A stretch of DNA of 64,000 bases, taken from assembly GCA_025345505.1 (NCBI GenBank), contig JANVCC010000018.1, positions 11,051,178 to 11,115,177 of the forward strand, given 5' to 3'. Shown here piece after piece: positions 51,201 to 63,059 of the stretch. Below the pieces are notes generated by a model, which ran no database searches, had not been told where the DNA came from, and saw only the letters and a program-made list of their open reading frames with translations. How positions within the stretch are numbered: the stretch's first letter is position 1; every line of letters begins with the position of its first letter. Source of the DNA: Todiramphus chloris collaris (taxonomy: Eukaryota; Chordata; Aves; Coraciiformes; Alcedinidae). The translations under genes were made by a program, and so were the position numbers.

Positions 51201-53112
51201 AATTTTTTGTCTGGGAGACCTATATGCAGCATTTTCAAAATTCTTGTTGTCTTGGACATGTGTAGGAAGATGAATCCCAATCTATATTTCACACTTCTGT
51301 TGGTCTTAAGATCTTGTGCAGCTGTTCTGTTAAGGGATCCATTTAACATCATACATTATAGTGGCTAAAGTTTTTCTAGCAGTACTTATCATGTATGAAG
51401 AAATATAAGGCTCATCTACATAGTGTAGTTTGATAATATGTACATTATAATGGAAAACTTAATCATTATTGGTCTATAAATTTAAGCAATAAGAAAGCAA
51501 TCTTCTTTTTTTTTTTTTTTTTTCCAATGGGTAAGTTCAAAGGATCAAAGAAACCTGTGTGTGTAATATGAAGTTTGTTATCACTTGCTGTTTTAAGGGT
51601 TCTAAATATGGCAATGAATGTCAAATAAAGTTAACAGATTCAAAAAACAATGATGGCTGTAGAGAACAGAGCAATAAGAAATTATTATCTTTATCCATTT
51701 TATCTAAGTATTAGACCAAGGCTTACCTCATTAGGTTTATCAGCATTTCCTCTACCATTTACTTTCATGAATACATGGATTAGCTTATAAATCAGAATGT
51801 CTATCTTGATTTTTCTCTTCACAAGGTTGAAGAGATCACATAGTTAAGAGGATAAAGAAACTGTTGATGGAATAACTCGGGAGCATTTAGTATTCACTGT
51901 AAGATGAGCGTGAATGTATTCCACATCGCTCCTCTGGAAGGAAGAATTCTGTGATAGCAAAGAGTGGCTCCGGACGAAGTCCTGCTTTATGGATGTTTAG
52001 TAATCTGCAAACAACACTTACTGAATGGAGTATATGTTACTGTAGCAGTCACCTCTTAGTGTTCATATGTGTCTGGCAGGAAGACCTTCAGCTTGTGATC
52101 TGGGGAAGACACTGTTTTCATGTCACATTTGGAAGTGGCTGGGTTTTTTTGTGGTTCCTTTCCCCTACACCTCTGGTAAAAGGATTGTAGAGGATTGACC
52201 TAGGTTAAACTCATTTCTTCACTTGGTTAAGTCTAAGGTTTTGAACCTGGATTTCCCATGCTTCTGGGAACAGCCAAGACACGAGGAACCATTTTTCTTA
52301 AAATCAAACTTTACTTTGCCACAAAACTATTTATGTTAAAATTGCATCGAACGTTCAAAATTCAAATACTCTATCAACAGTTTCAGTGGCCAGGCATCTG
52401 CCTTTTAGAGTGCACTGTGATTTGCACCTTATCAGCAGTATTTTCAGTTTATTTTCTAAACCCCTCTTTTCATGGCTTTTCTCTTCAATACTTCTTCTTA
52501 GTTCTATATTCCTAATGCCAATACTTTTTTTTTTCTTTTCCATCTTTTCTTTTTTTTTTTTCTCTCAGTTTTTCTACTCATTTTCTTACTCTATTTAATA
52601 CTGTTTTAAATATCCTGTCCTGTACTACTGCTCTGCATGGTCCTGCTGTGCAAATTGGCACTTTAAGTGGAGACAATTCACATAAGTGACTAACAGCCAT
52701 TCCTGGTGAGATACTTAAAGAAACAATTCCACTAAACTGTACTTCTTGCTTTGAATAAAAATTAGATAGAAGGGAAAGAACTCCAGCTAACAGGAGATTA
52801 TAACTCAGGTTTCATAGAAAGTAACACACTATGTAAAACCTTCAAGATCTGTAAAACCGTGAGACACTTTTTAGAGTTAAAAGGAAAGATTAAATCTTTA
52901 TTCAGGAACCAGGGCTCAAAGTCAGTGAAGCTCCACAGTGTTATTAAAATTTTACAACTCCTACAACATCTGCCATGTCATTGTTAAAGATATTCTGCAT
53001 TACTTGGAGTAGCCCCTAAAGTCAACTTAGTTTAGAAATTTTTATGCCTTTATGCCCCAGGATAGACAAAAATATCTGTTACATTTATGTTTGCCTGTGA
53101 CCCTTTTGACAA
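48283..53112. other. AT-rich interval, no recognised gene
   Basis: Nothing with family signature. There is a small 11-bp doublet at 49132-49153 (gt.actattaa), a T-run at 51508-51525 and a pyrimidine-rich tract at 52525-52570. 51040-51370 and 51890-52190 are less AT-rich, but the open frames there (up to 91 codons) show no recognised domain. Confidence 0.58.
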
Positions 53113-53181
53113 AACCATTTTTCATTTTCATTATCAAACCATTTTCATTCAAATAATTTTCATTCAAAGCATTTTCATTTT
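53113..53181. repeat. Degenerate tandem repeat, CATTTTCATT-type
   Basis: Four imperfect units built on attttcatt followed by caaa or similar, spaced about 15-22 bp. The spurious frame at 53087-53395 runs through it and gives an Ile/Phe-rich translation. Confidence 0.75.
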
Positions 53182-55729
53182 CTTTATCCATCCACACTTC
53201 AGACCGATTTTTCTTATTATTTTTTTTTTTCCAGAAAGAATTTTAATTTCATTTCTACTGAGACTAGGTTCTTGGGGGGACTTATTTTTTTCAGGTCAAA
53301 ATAATGAAGCATCATGTAGTCCAGTAAATGGATCATGTTCACTATGTTCAGCTGCTGATGGTCAAATCCATAATCTGAAATCAACACTGGATTAATTGTT
53401 ATTTGTGATGGCTCAATGCCTGGTTTTCCTCTTTTGGTTTATGTCTTATTTTATTTCTGAATACTCTTAAATTTTCCCTGCTGTGGCATTAGATAATGTT
53501 CTTTGTGTATTGATCAGAAATGAGAGTATTTTTCTAACCTAATTCCATTTTCCCATTTTATCTAGTGATTCCTAAACAGAAAATATACACATTATCCCCA
53601 CAGTAGAAGCACAGATATGGACCAGCTCCCAGGGAAGACAATCAGTTCCTGCTGTGCTAAAAATGGTCCCGGTTTTCTGATGTTATTAAGTGTCCCATCC
53701 CTTTTTTCCTTTCTTACATGGTATTCTGGACACTCAGTAGATGCAAGAGCAGACTTTGCAGCTTGAGATTCTTCCTTAAGGTAGACAAAGTACTGACATT
53801 GCTTTCTTTCATTTTTATATATACAAGGATAGCTGTTTATATATACATATATGTATACACATATTTATATATGTATATATAAATATATATATTTATATAT
53901 ACAAGAATAGCTATTTCTTCTTATATATTTTAATTTGTATACATTACGAGTCCAAGTATAATACTATTTTACTGTTAAGTTCTTGTCCTTGAGGTTAATT
54001 CACTTAATCTAATTAAAGCCATCCAGTCAGGATGAAAATGAGGCTTACCTCCTCTGAGGTAAACTCCTTCTTCAATTGAAATCTGTGAAAAAAACTTTTA
54101 CAGACTTCAACAGAGCTATGATTTTGCATCTGTTTAGAAAGCATTATTTTAAAACTATATATCAGGGTTTGGGGGGGGAGAAGTCTGTGAACTTTCCATG
54201 AACAGAATTAATATCCAGTAGTCAAATCAGCAAACTGGAAACACAGTGTTGTGGGGTTTTCTTATTTTATATTTTAACATAATATTATATATAATACATG
54301 ATGTGAAAATAAAATGTGGTTTTTACCCTAGACCTTTCAAAGCAATGGAATAAATATTTTTATCTACAGCTTTGTGTGCCAACTAATCATCAATTGACAA
54401 TCTGTTTACAATGTTTTCTGCCAATATGAACATTTAGTTCATATCATTTTCCCATTTCATACATGGCATTAAAAATAAGGAAAATAATGCAGCAATAACA
54501 CAAAAGCATATTAAGGAAGAAGAGAGAATAAAACAGAGGTTTATACTAATTATGAACAGCTTATAGCAATACAGGAAATAGTCTCTGATTTATGTGTCTG
54601 AAGATAACATACAGTTTCAATATTTCTCATAGTATTGTGAGGATGATAGATGATCTGTTGCAATTTTAGTAATTGCACAAAGCTAGGGTAAAATCCATTC
54701 CTCTGACTCACTCTGGAGATAAAGGCATGAATGACTGTGGCCATTTTTACATCACAGAAGTGCTGGTTTATTCTTTCTTTAGAAACAGGAAGCCAAACTC
54801 ATTTATGTTCAGAGCCACCCGCTTTCTGTCTAAACTAACCCAAGATTCTGCACAACTTCCAAAATTAACATTTGAGTAGCACATAGTAGGCAGACCACAA
54901 TCCATGAGGAAAGCAGCTAGTTTGCATATTTTTACTTTATTTATCTGACAAGAATAGCACTATTTCATTATAAGCTTGGAGGTGGCCTTTCAAAGGAAGG
55001 GAAGCAGTATTTCTTTAAGCCATATTGTTTTATGCTGAATTGCTTGTTTATTATTAAGGTTTGTTGGTCTGAAGTTGAAAAGTAGAATAAAAATATGCTG
55101 TCCATTCTTTATAATAAAATATGTTTATTAGAATACAGATTTGGGGGAAAAATCCAATAATGACAATAAAAATGAAGTCATATTAAAATTTGCAAGTTAT
55201 TTTCTAGCATTTGACTGGCATAAATGAAACTCATGGGAAAATAAAATTTGTCACTAGAGAAAAACAAGGAAAATAAGCATGCCACAATGGTTTGTGATAG
55301 TGACATTTAAAAAAGTAATAAAGAAGAAACTTAGTCAATATTTCAAGTGCATATGCATATTGCTAAAGATGAAATACTTTGATTTCATAAGAATGAAAAA
55401 ATAATGTTCAAAAGAAGAAGATGGATGTACCAATATTCACTAAAAAGATTTATTCTTACATTCCATCTCAAAAATTGATTTAGCAAAAGTAAATAAAAGT
55501 CCAGCCCACCTAGGACATAACTTTCACTGAAGTAATAAGGTTATTACAAAGTTGATGCTGGTCAAAAAGGGTCAAAAATGAGGGTATCAGAACATAGATG
55601 AATTTTTTTAAGGTAGTTTGGGGGAACATTGAGGACAAAGATCAATTTAACATTATTGATTGCATGATGGGACCTGCTGTCAGCCAGCTCCATCAGTTGG
55701 ACTCTATTGTTAATGTGTGGACAATGCAT
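53182..55729. other. AT-rich interval, no recognised gene
   Basis: No supported gene or transposon. Includes a G-run at 54172-54179 and the AT tract listed separately. Open frames are under 70 codons apart from one that overlaps the repeat at 53113. Confidence 0.6.
53814..53916. repeat. AT/TATA tract flanked by a 25-bp direct repeat
   Basis: Copies at 53814-53838 and 53892-53916 (tttatatatacaaggatagc and tttatatatacaagaatagc, plus five more bases) match at 23 of 25 positions. Between them lies almost pure alternating A/T with ATATGTATA palindromes. Confidence 0.85.
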
Positions 55730-55803
55730 GCAGCTTTGAAATATTTATTGTATTTGGAGGGTTGTCGCAGCTTTGAAATATTTATTGCATTTGGTGGATT
55801 GTG
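55730..55803. repeat. Tandem duplication, 37-bp unit
   Basis: Copy 1 (55730-55766) and copy 2 (55767-55803) both begin gcagctttgaaatatttatt and match at 33 of 37 positions. Both lie within an open frame of 107 codons (55598-55921), but 37 bp is not a multiple of three and the frame has no recognised domain. Confidence 0.9.
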
Positions 55804-55949
55804 GGCAAATTTATCACAGCATATTGATCACAAATTGATCACACATCATCTCTGTAAATATATCGATGTAATTTTCCTCCGAGGTGGGCGTTTGTACAGT
55901 GCAATTTCTAATTACAGGTAATTTTAAAGTTTTCCGCCTCCCTAACATG

Positions 55950-56550
55950 TTCTGTAGCTTAGAAGCCAACCATTTGTTAGAATCCGTTCTTCTTTAACAG
56001 AGGATTGAGAGAGTCGTAGGTACCCTTGCCCGGTGTAAATGTTCATTTACAAATGCCAGCTTTGTTAAAAAGCAAAGGGCAATTATTATGCATTAATCAT
56101 GTCAAGTTGTTTCCTGAAAACTCTTGCGAATGTCAGGAGCCATTAGTATACTGTTAATCCACAGAGCTGTCTCTCATTATGTTGAACTCCTGGAGACTTG
56201 AATGACATGGTAGGGTAGTCCAAAGAGCAGGAGCTCAGTTCTTCAGTCTACAGAGAGGTGACTAGCAAAGCAGTGGAGTCACCCTGCTGACATTCACCAG
56301 CATTTTCCAGTTGGGCCAAAGATCCAGACCTATAAACCTCTGACTGCCACTGAAATCAGCCAGACTCCTGAAGTGGGGAGTGATGGTGAACAGAAGATAA
56401 AGAGGCAAGAATGACACGGAATTTAGACTGTGTGAGTGACTTGTAATGACAAAGGCTTTGGCGAATGTGAGTGGTGCAGCACCCTCTATTATTAATTTTG
56501 TTACAGGAGCATTATTATCCCAAGAACTGGTACCCAGGTGTAGAGCTGTG
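55950..56550. other. Candidate conserved noncoding sequence
   Basis: Repeat-free sequence of mixed composition with dense TAAT/ATTA and octamer-like motifs (e.g. 'aattattatgcattaatc' near 56080-56097) and no open frame. Such texture is common in deeply conserved regulatory elements of vertebrate gene deserts. This is an impression only, because conservation cannot be seen from one sequence. Confidence 0.25.
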
Positions 56551-57360
56551 CCTGCTTCTAGAGTGGGAAAGGGACACTATTTTCACAAGTCAGTGACCTC
56601 TGCTGCATAGACTTGCCACTTAAATAGGATCCTGTTGTCTCTTCTAAAATCTGCTGAGAAGGTTGAAATTGTTTGTATCAGTCCTAAACCGGACATAATA
56701 TGAAAGCACTAACTTAACAAGTTGTTGACATCTAAAATAGATTCTTTTTTTTAAATAAAAATATGTCATAACTTGGCATTGTTGCTGCAATGAGCTTGGA
56801 TGACTATGTGTTCCACACACTTTCAAAATCAAGTAACTCAAAGAGAATTCAAGCTGTGCATTTTGATTTGTACTGCTTTTCATCCTATATTTCAGTTTCT
56901 TCCAAAAAAAAAAAAATGCTTCTGAATAGTTTCATTACCCTAATGATATGAAGGTTTACTAGATAAATTGGAGATAAAGACAGAATGAAAAGCAGTGAAT
57001 ATTAGCAGGAGAAAGAATCAGCAAAGAAATACAGTCATGAAACTTCCCAATCACATCAGATATAAAAGGAAGAATGGGTGCATTTTCTTCTGTAGCCAGG
57101 AAACAAACATAATTGAGCTAAACTGATTCTGTGGGATTTTTTTAACTATTATTATATTTTTGTGTGTATAAATCAGAACTGTATACTTATTCTTTTATTC
57201 TTAATATTCTGGTTTCTATTGCAGGCAGTGCATGCTAGGTGCATAAATAAAAAAATATAGGGACTGCAGTTCCTTCATAAGGACTGCCTAATATGCCCTC
57301 TTCTCCTGGTCAGGTGGTGGAGAAGCCTCCAGTCTTCCTGCAAGCATGCAGTGATTGTGT
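56551..57360. other. AT-rich interval, no recognised gene
   Basis: No gene, RNA or transposon recognised. An A-run lies at 56905-56917. Confidence 0.6.
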
Positions 57361-57367
57361 GATAGAT

Positions 57368-57415
<48 letters not shown>

Positions 57416-57425
57416 NNNNNNNNNN

Positions 57426-57477
<52 letters not shown>

Positions 57478-57486
57478 GATAGATAA
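57361..57486. repeat. (GATA)n microsatellite containing an assembly gap
   Basis: Nearly perfect GATA tetranucleotide repeats run from 57361 to 57415 and from 57426 to about 57480, separated by ten N. Two slightly irregular units (gataag, gatgat) lie at the ends. The true array length is unknown because the gap is in the middle. The Ile/Tyr/Leu/Ser repeat frames predicted on the other strand are artefacts of this array. Confidence 0.97.
57416..57425. other. Assembly gap (10 N)
   Basis: Ten undetermined bases in the middle of the GATA array. The round number suggests a placeholder, not a measured size. Confidence 0.99.
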
Positions 57487-59270
57487 ATATATTCATGTAT
57501 ATACATAAATAAATTCAGATAGCTAAAGACAACTGTAGAATGATTTCTTGTAGCTGTTTGTATTTTATATTTGAACTCTAAAAGCCCCTAGAAATTGAGC
57601 TCATTTGATAGCTACTTCATTGCAAAAAAAAATACACTTTTTCTAAACAATATATAAAGTATGCTTCTGAGGAAAAATCCCTCTGAAGTAAATATGAAGC
57701 TTTTTGTAGTTCAATTCCAAACAGAGAGGATCAAGTCCCAGCCAAGTTAAGTACAGATCAGTAAATTATATAGTATAAGTATATTATAGCAAGGCATGAC
57801 TAATTTTTCTTTTTCCTTCTGTAGATGGAAATCAGCTGTTGGATAATAATAATCATGAATAGATTTGTGTTTAACAGCTCTATTAAGGCACTATCAATCC
57901 TCTCAATTCCTCTCCTATGTAGTGTGTAAGTACTGGCGACAGATTATAGTTCAGAAAAAGAAAAAAAAAAGAGGTAGAAAGAAGTGGATAACTAAGCCAC
58001 AACAGCACAGGATTTTAACATGAAAATTAAAACTGAAGATGTCTCAGCTTCGGGTTCTTGGCCAGTTCTGATTTCTATTCACCAAGTATGGAATTTGTAA
58101 AAAAGCAGTTTTCAGTTAAACAGTATGTAAACATCTTTAACGGAGAGAACGTGGCTCTAAACACTCTAAAACATATATGGGAGGCAATAATAACCTAAAA
58201 AATGTCATAAATGACAGTGAACACAAGTAACATTTTTAGCACTTATTTCAAAGACCTATCTGAAGCTCTGCATGTCACTTGCGTATGTAACTGAGAGGAA
58301 CAGAGCAGAGCTGGAAATTATTTCAGTGATGACAACTGCCTTAGAATCAAAGCAGTTTTCCTTCAGTTACTTAAATGAGTTCTCCAATATTAAATTTCCA
58401 TGGGAATTAGAGTAAATCCTAGGTTTATGATAAGATTCTAATCCAGAACCCTTCATTTTGGTTCTTTTCTGTATCAAGTAATAGCCCTTTCTGCTTTTTG
58501 CCATTGTACTATACCTTTCTCCCAGTCTGTTCCTCAGAAGTCTGTAGCCATTTTCTCAGATGCTTACTTTGAATTACAGATGACCAGAACTGACTGTATC
58601 CATGGGCTTTATGTGAGTTCATTCTTGCAGAAAGCCCACACACAAGCCATGAACAAGAAGTTCCCAAGCCAAATAATTCTACAGCATATGACATCCACAC
58701 ATATGAGCAAGCAAAATAGAACTGGCCCTAGGTATAAGTAAAATACTTACTTTTCTTTTTCTAAACTTTCTAAAGTAAAAGATTTCAAAAGGAAAATATT
58801 TCAAAAATACCTTGGAATAGGCTCTCAGAGGAAAGATGTTACTTTTACAGTCATGAATTCCACACACTGTATCACTCTGAAATGACTCGCACAGCATCTG
58901 CTGTCCTGGCACAGGCTGTGAATCAGATGCTTTCAGTCAAATTTGTGCTGATAGAAAAACCCACACCTGCAAGAAGACACTCATGATTATGTTGGATTAA
59001 CCACAGGGAGATTAAAAATGGTGTTGAACTTTGGGTGGGTATTAACAAAGTCTTTCTAACAGTGACCTAAAGCTGGAGTAATGCTCTTTACTCTTAAAAA
59101 CGCAGTTTTCCCTTTCTTTTTAGCTAAATTCAGGACTGCAATGAGAGCTTCCTATGGTCAACTAAGAAAAAATATAAAAAATAAAAACCCTGGTGTTGAA
59201 TATCAAAATACTTTTTTTAATAATGAAAGAAAATTAACACTTCTTCCTGAAGACCTAATCTAACTGGATT
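57487..59270. other. AT-rich interval, no recognised gene
   Basis: No supported gene or repeat beyond short A-runs (57961-57970). Open frames are under 80 codons. Confidence 0.6.
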
Positions 59271-60002
59271 CACAGAATCACACAGAATTACTGAGTCTGG
59301 AAAAGACCTCTGAGATCATCAAGTCCAGTCTATGACCCTACACCACCACATCAGCCAGACCATGGCACTAAGTGCCACATCCAGCCTTTCTTTAAATACA
59401 TCCAGGGACTCCACCACTTCTCTAGGCAGTCCATTCCAATGTCTGATCACCCTCTCTGTCAGGAAGTGCTTGCTGATATCCAACCGAAACCTTCCTTGGT
59501 GCAACTTCAGGCCATGGCCTCTCATCCTGTCACTAGGTGCCTGGGAGAAGAGACCGACCCCCACCTGACTACAGCCTGCCTTCAGGGAGTTGTAGGGAGT
59601 GACAAGGTGACCCCTGAGTCTCCTCTTCTCCAGGCTAAACGACCCTAGCTCCCTCAGTCTCTTCTCATAAGAATTTCCTTTTAGTCCCTTCCCCAGTCTC
59701 ATTGCTCTCCTCTGGACCCACTCCAGCACCTCAATGTCCTTCTGGAAGTGAGGGGCCCAGAACTGTTCATAGTACTCGAGGCGAGGCCTCACCAGTGCTG
59801 AGTACAGGGGGAGAATCACATCCCCAGTCCTGCTGGCCATGCTATTCCTGACACAAGCCAGGATGCCATTGGCCTTCCGGGCCACCTGAGCACACTGCTG
59901 GCTCATGTTCAGTGGCTGTCACCCAGCACTGTCAGGTCTCTCTCCAGCCACTCCTCCCCCAGGCTGTAGCGCTGCCTGGGGTTATTGTGGCCAAAGTGCA
60001 GA
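59271..60002 (-). mobile_element. CR1 LINE, minus strand, 0.73 kb
   Basis: Starts with 'cacagaatcacacagaattac' (tail complement) and ends abruptly at 60002 after 'ggccaaagtgcag', in the segment that follows the reverse-transcriptase core. The 3' UTR ('ctggaaaagacctctgagatcatcaag') resembles neither the 6.36/23.1-kb copies nor closely the 31.3-kb copy, so at least three CR1 subfamilies are present in the window. A short deletion near 59915-59930 shifts the frame upstream of the open C-terminal part. Confidence 0.94.
59319..59906 (-). pseudogene. CR1 ORF2 C-terminal region, 195 codons open
   Basis: Uninterrupted from [20 protein letters not shown] through [68 protein letters not shown] and [15 protein letters not shown], near the natural end of ORF2. 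It includes no polymerase domain and is cut off upstream by a frame-shifting deletion. Its open state suggests relatively recent insertion; no host role is implied. The plus-strand frames over the same bases are shadows. Confidence 0.9.
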
Positions 60003-62470
60003 ATGTAAGAAAATTATAGATATTCAAGAGCTCCAAAAAAGGGTCTATTTTTTTTTGTGGACTGTGAAATAAATTATAGGATATTGAAATAAAAAGTGTA
60101 TCCCTGATGGAAAACAAAATAAACCAAAAGTTCTCAGCAATTTTCAAACAGACTGAATGTTATGAAAATGAGTAATCTGAAAGATACAAGGATTTGAATC
60201 AACAATTTCTAGAGAGATTCAAGTTTCTGTCTTTGATATATGTCAGGTATTTCACAGTTTCATTGGAGCAGACTTTTTAGCAAGACTTAATGCTATTAGC
60301 TATGAAAATTTAGGGAATTTTCTGTTATTCTAGCAATAAATTTAGGTCCAAAATCTGAAACTTTAGCTCATTTTATTCTTCTAATTTACCCCTTTGACTA
60401 CTCTCAAAGATTCAGAGATAAATATAGATTGCTTCCATATTTGGTAAAACACTGTGAAAGATGAGGCGGAGTCTGATTTCCACCATTAATATAGCTTTAC
60501 AGTGCATTTTTGTCTTAAATTTATGATAAGAATCATATTCTATGTTAGGCCTTCAATATTGTACAGAAGTTTTTGTGAGATTGACCAAGCATCTCCCTCC
60601 TACATACCAGCCAAATTGTGCTACAATGTTGGGTTTAGCCCAATAGTTAAATTCATTTTCCATTCTTTCATGTTACACCTCAAAACTGAGACTTTGCAGT
60701 TAAAGCTCTAGCTTTTTTTTACTTAGAATATCATTCTAGTATTAAAATATACATTGACATCTACCAGTCCCTCTCAAGGAACTTCTTATATTTATTTAAT
60801 GACAACCTAAGAATGGGCACAGTTGCACTGCAGTTCAGAGCAGCACCCTGGGGGCTCATGCCACTGGCTCACAACAAAGTCCACAACACATCAGCTGAGG
60901 TGTTGTTCACAGTCCAAAGAAGTAAGCAAGATGTAGCATACTGTGCTGCAAATACATGGTTTGTATTCATTCCATCGTCATCTCCTATTGAAAATTAACT
61001 AATAATAACCTTGTCATAACCCTGTTCAGTCTCTTTGTAGTGGAGAATGAGGAGTTTTAGCCAAGAAATCTTCAGTCTAAGAAAACTAAGAGCTGCTGCC
61101 AGGACCAAGTTTCTTTTGCTTTATTATTTGTTTCAAACTTTTCTCTGAAAATAACTCTTCATATCATGCTAATTGTAGCTTGCAGATTGTTATTTTCAGG
61201 GGTGTTTAATAAAGGATGCTGTTATATAAAAGGGTCATTCTGAAGGAGCTATCTTCTATGCTCTCGTGTCTCAATACTCCCAATTATTTTGTTGTCATTT
61301 TAATTGGTGTATTACTCAGAAAATTTGCTGCTGTTTGATCTTTTGCTTGAGTTTATTCTAATGTTTCAGGTGCTCTGAAAAATGGTTGAAAGCAGGAGAG
61401 ACAGAGAGACATTCTGTTCTGTCTGTTGTTGCTCACAGATGTGCAAAGCACAGGCAATCACCTTCCAGGTTCAGAGACCACTTGTGCCTTCTCCAGAACA
61501 GCAACAGCTGTCATACTTCCAATTCACCAAATCTGTTCAGGACTGGATTTTCTCTCTCTCCAGATGTCTAGGTGAGGATATAAGGAGAAAAATCTTTTTA
61601 CTATATTCAGTTACACCTAAAGTCTGTGTGCAGGATTAGAGGTGGTGTAAGCTCCATCATTCTTTGCCTTCTGTGAGTGGAATAACAGAGAAAATGGATG
61701 AGCATCTAGTGCCAACAGAGGGAAGGAGATGAACATGGAGTAGTTCAGCAGAACAACACAGGGCCACAGTAGCTTGCTGGGAAAGGACTTCAACCATGAG
61801 ACAGGATCTTTTAAGACAATTTGCTTTCCCAGGGTTTACAGGAAGGTTGAGTTTCTTCTTGCTGATCTTTTCCACCCATTCTTACATTTTTTTTGAAACC
61901 TCAGTGATGTAGACATAATGAAATGCTTTCCCAACCAGCCCCTCATTCCCAGTAATAACATTATACTACAGCAATATTATAATCCTGAATTTTCTGTCAG
62001 AGATAACTGCTTAAAATAGGACATCAAATTTCAAGGCTGACTTAACTAAGAAATGGCTTGCACTCATTGTCAGTTTTTTATGTCATCGAAGTATGCATGG
62101 GCAGCAGGAGTATGACAGCAGTGAGCAGCATGAAACAGAAATGGGAGGAACTGTACAGTTCAGTGCAGAGGGAGCTGCAAGACAGTGCTTATTGACAAGG
62201 CATTACAGGAATAATTCTTGCAGCCCTCCCATGGGCATAAGTGGACCTGGCTGACAGTAGCCAATAATAAATGCACCTATTAAGACAGAGTAGGAGTAGG
62301 CCACCTGCATATCTTTTGTAGTGGCACAGTGGTAACAGCAAAGTTAAGACTTCAAATTTAAATTGGTAACCCTTTCTTTAAAATTAGCTATATTATTCTC
62401 CGTTAGGAAGAAAAATGGGGTCTTGTGGGAAAGGTAAGAAGACAGAAATATTTTTTTAAGAGGAAAATGT
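60003..62470. other. AT-rich interval, no recognised gene
   Basis: No supported gene, RNA or transposon. Two overlapping plus-strand frames at 61382-61639 (85 and 61 codons) have no recognised domain and are taken as chance. Confidence 0.58.
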
Positions 62471-63059
62471 TCTGGTGTCATAGTTTAACCCCAGCCATCA
62501 ACTAAGCACCATGTAGCCACTTGGTCACTCCTTCCTGCTACTGGTGGGGTGAGGAGGAGAATTGAGAAAAAAGTAAGCAAAACTTTTGGGTTGAGATAAG
62601 AAGAGATTAATCATTGATATAAAAATAATAATAATAATAATAGTAATATACCAAAAAGATAGAAAAATAAAACCCAAGAAAAGACAAATGATGCACAATG
62701 GAATTGCTCACCACACGCTGACCGATGCCCAGACAGTCTGTCAGCAGTAATCAGGCCCGCTGGCCAACTCTCCCCAGTTATATATTGAGCACAATGTCCT
62801 GTAGTATGGCATATTCCTTTGGCTAGCTCAGGTCAGCTGTCCTGGCCATGCTCCCTCCCATCTTTTTGTGCACCTACTCGATGGTAGAACATGGGACACT
62901 GAAAGTCCTTGACTCGGATAAGCACTACTTAGCAACACCTAAAACATCAGTGTTCTATCAACATTATTCTAAATAAATTCTAAATACACTAAATCCAAAA
63001 CACAGCACTGTACAACTACTAAGAAGAAAATTAACTCCAGCTGAATCCTGGACTTCTGG
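62471..63059 (-). mobile_element. Solo ERVL-like LTR, minus strand, with 5-bp target duplication
   Basis: The LTR is 62476-63054 (579 bp), flanked by identical tctgg at 62471-62475 and 63055-63059. Plus-strand ends are tgtcatagtttaacccc and gaatcctggact, so the terminal CA has become CT. On the minus strand it has the shared core ('cagctgacctgagctagcc' form at about 62840-62815), a TATA box and an (AAT)n-rich U5 side (62621-62642). No internal viral sequence adjoins, so this is a solo LTR. The 123-codon frame at 62964-63335 overlaps its edge and is not a gene. Confidence 0.92.
62778..62785 (-). promoter_or_regulatory. LTR TATA box (minus strand)
   Basis: Reads atatataa in the sense (minus) orientation, within 'ctcaatatataactgggg', directly downstream of the shared LTR core. 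Confidence 0.7.

Noticed and set aside
55598-55921. 107-codon frame, plus strand
   Set aside because: Spans a 37-bp tandem duplication that would shift the frame between copies; no domain recognised.
57275-57506. Ile-Tyr-Leu-Ser repeat proteins, minus strand
   Set aside because: Translation of the GATA microsatellite across an N gap.
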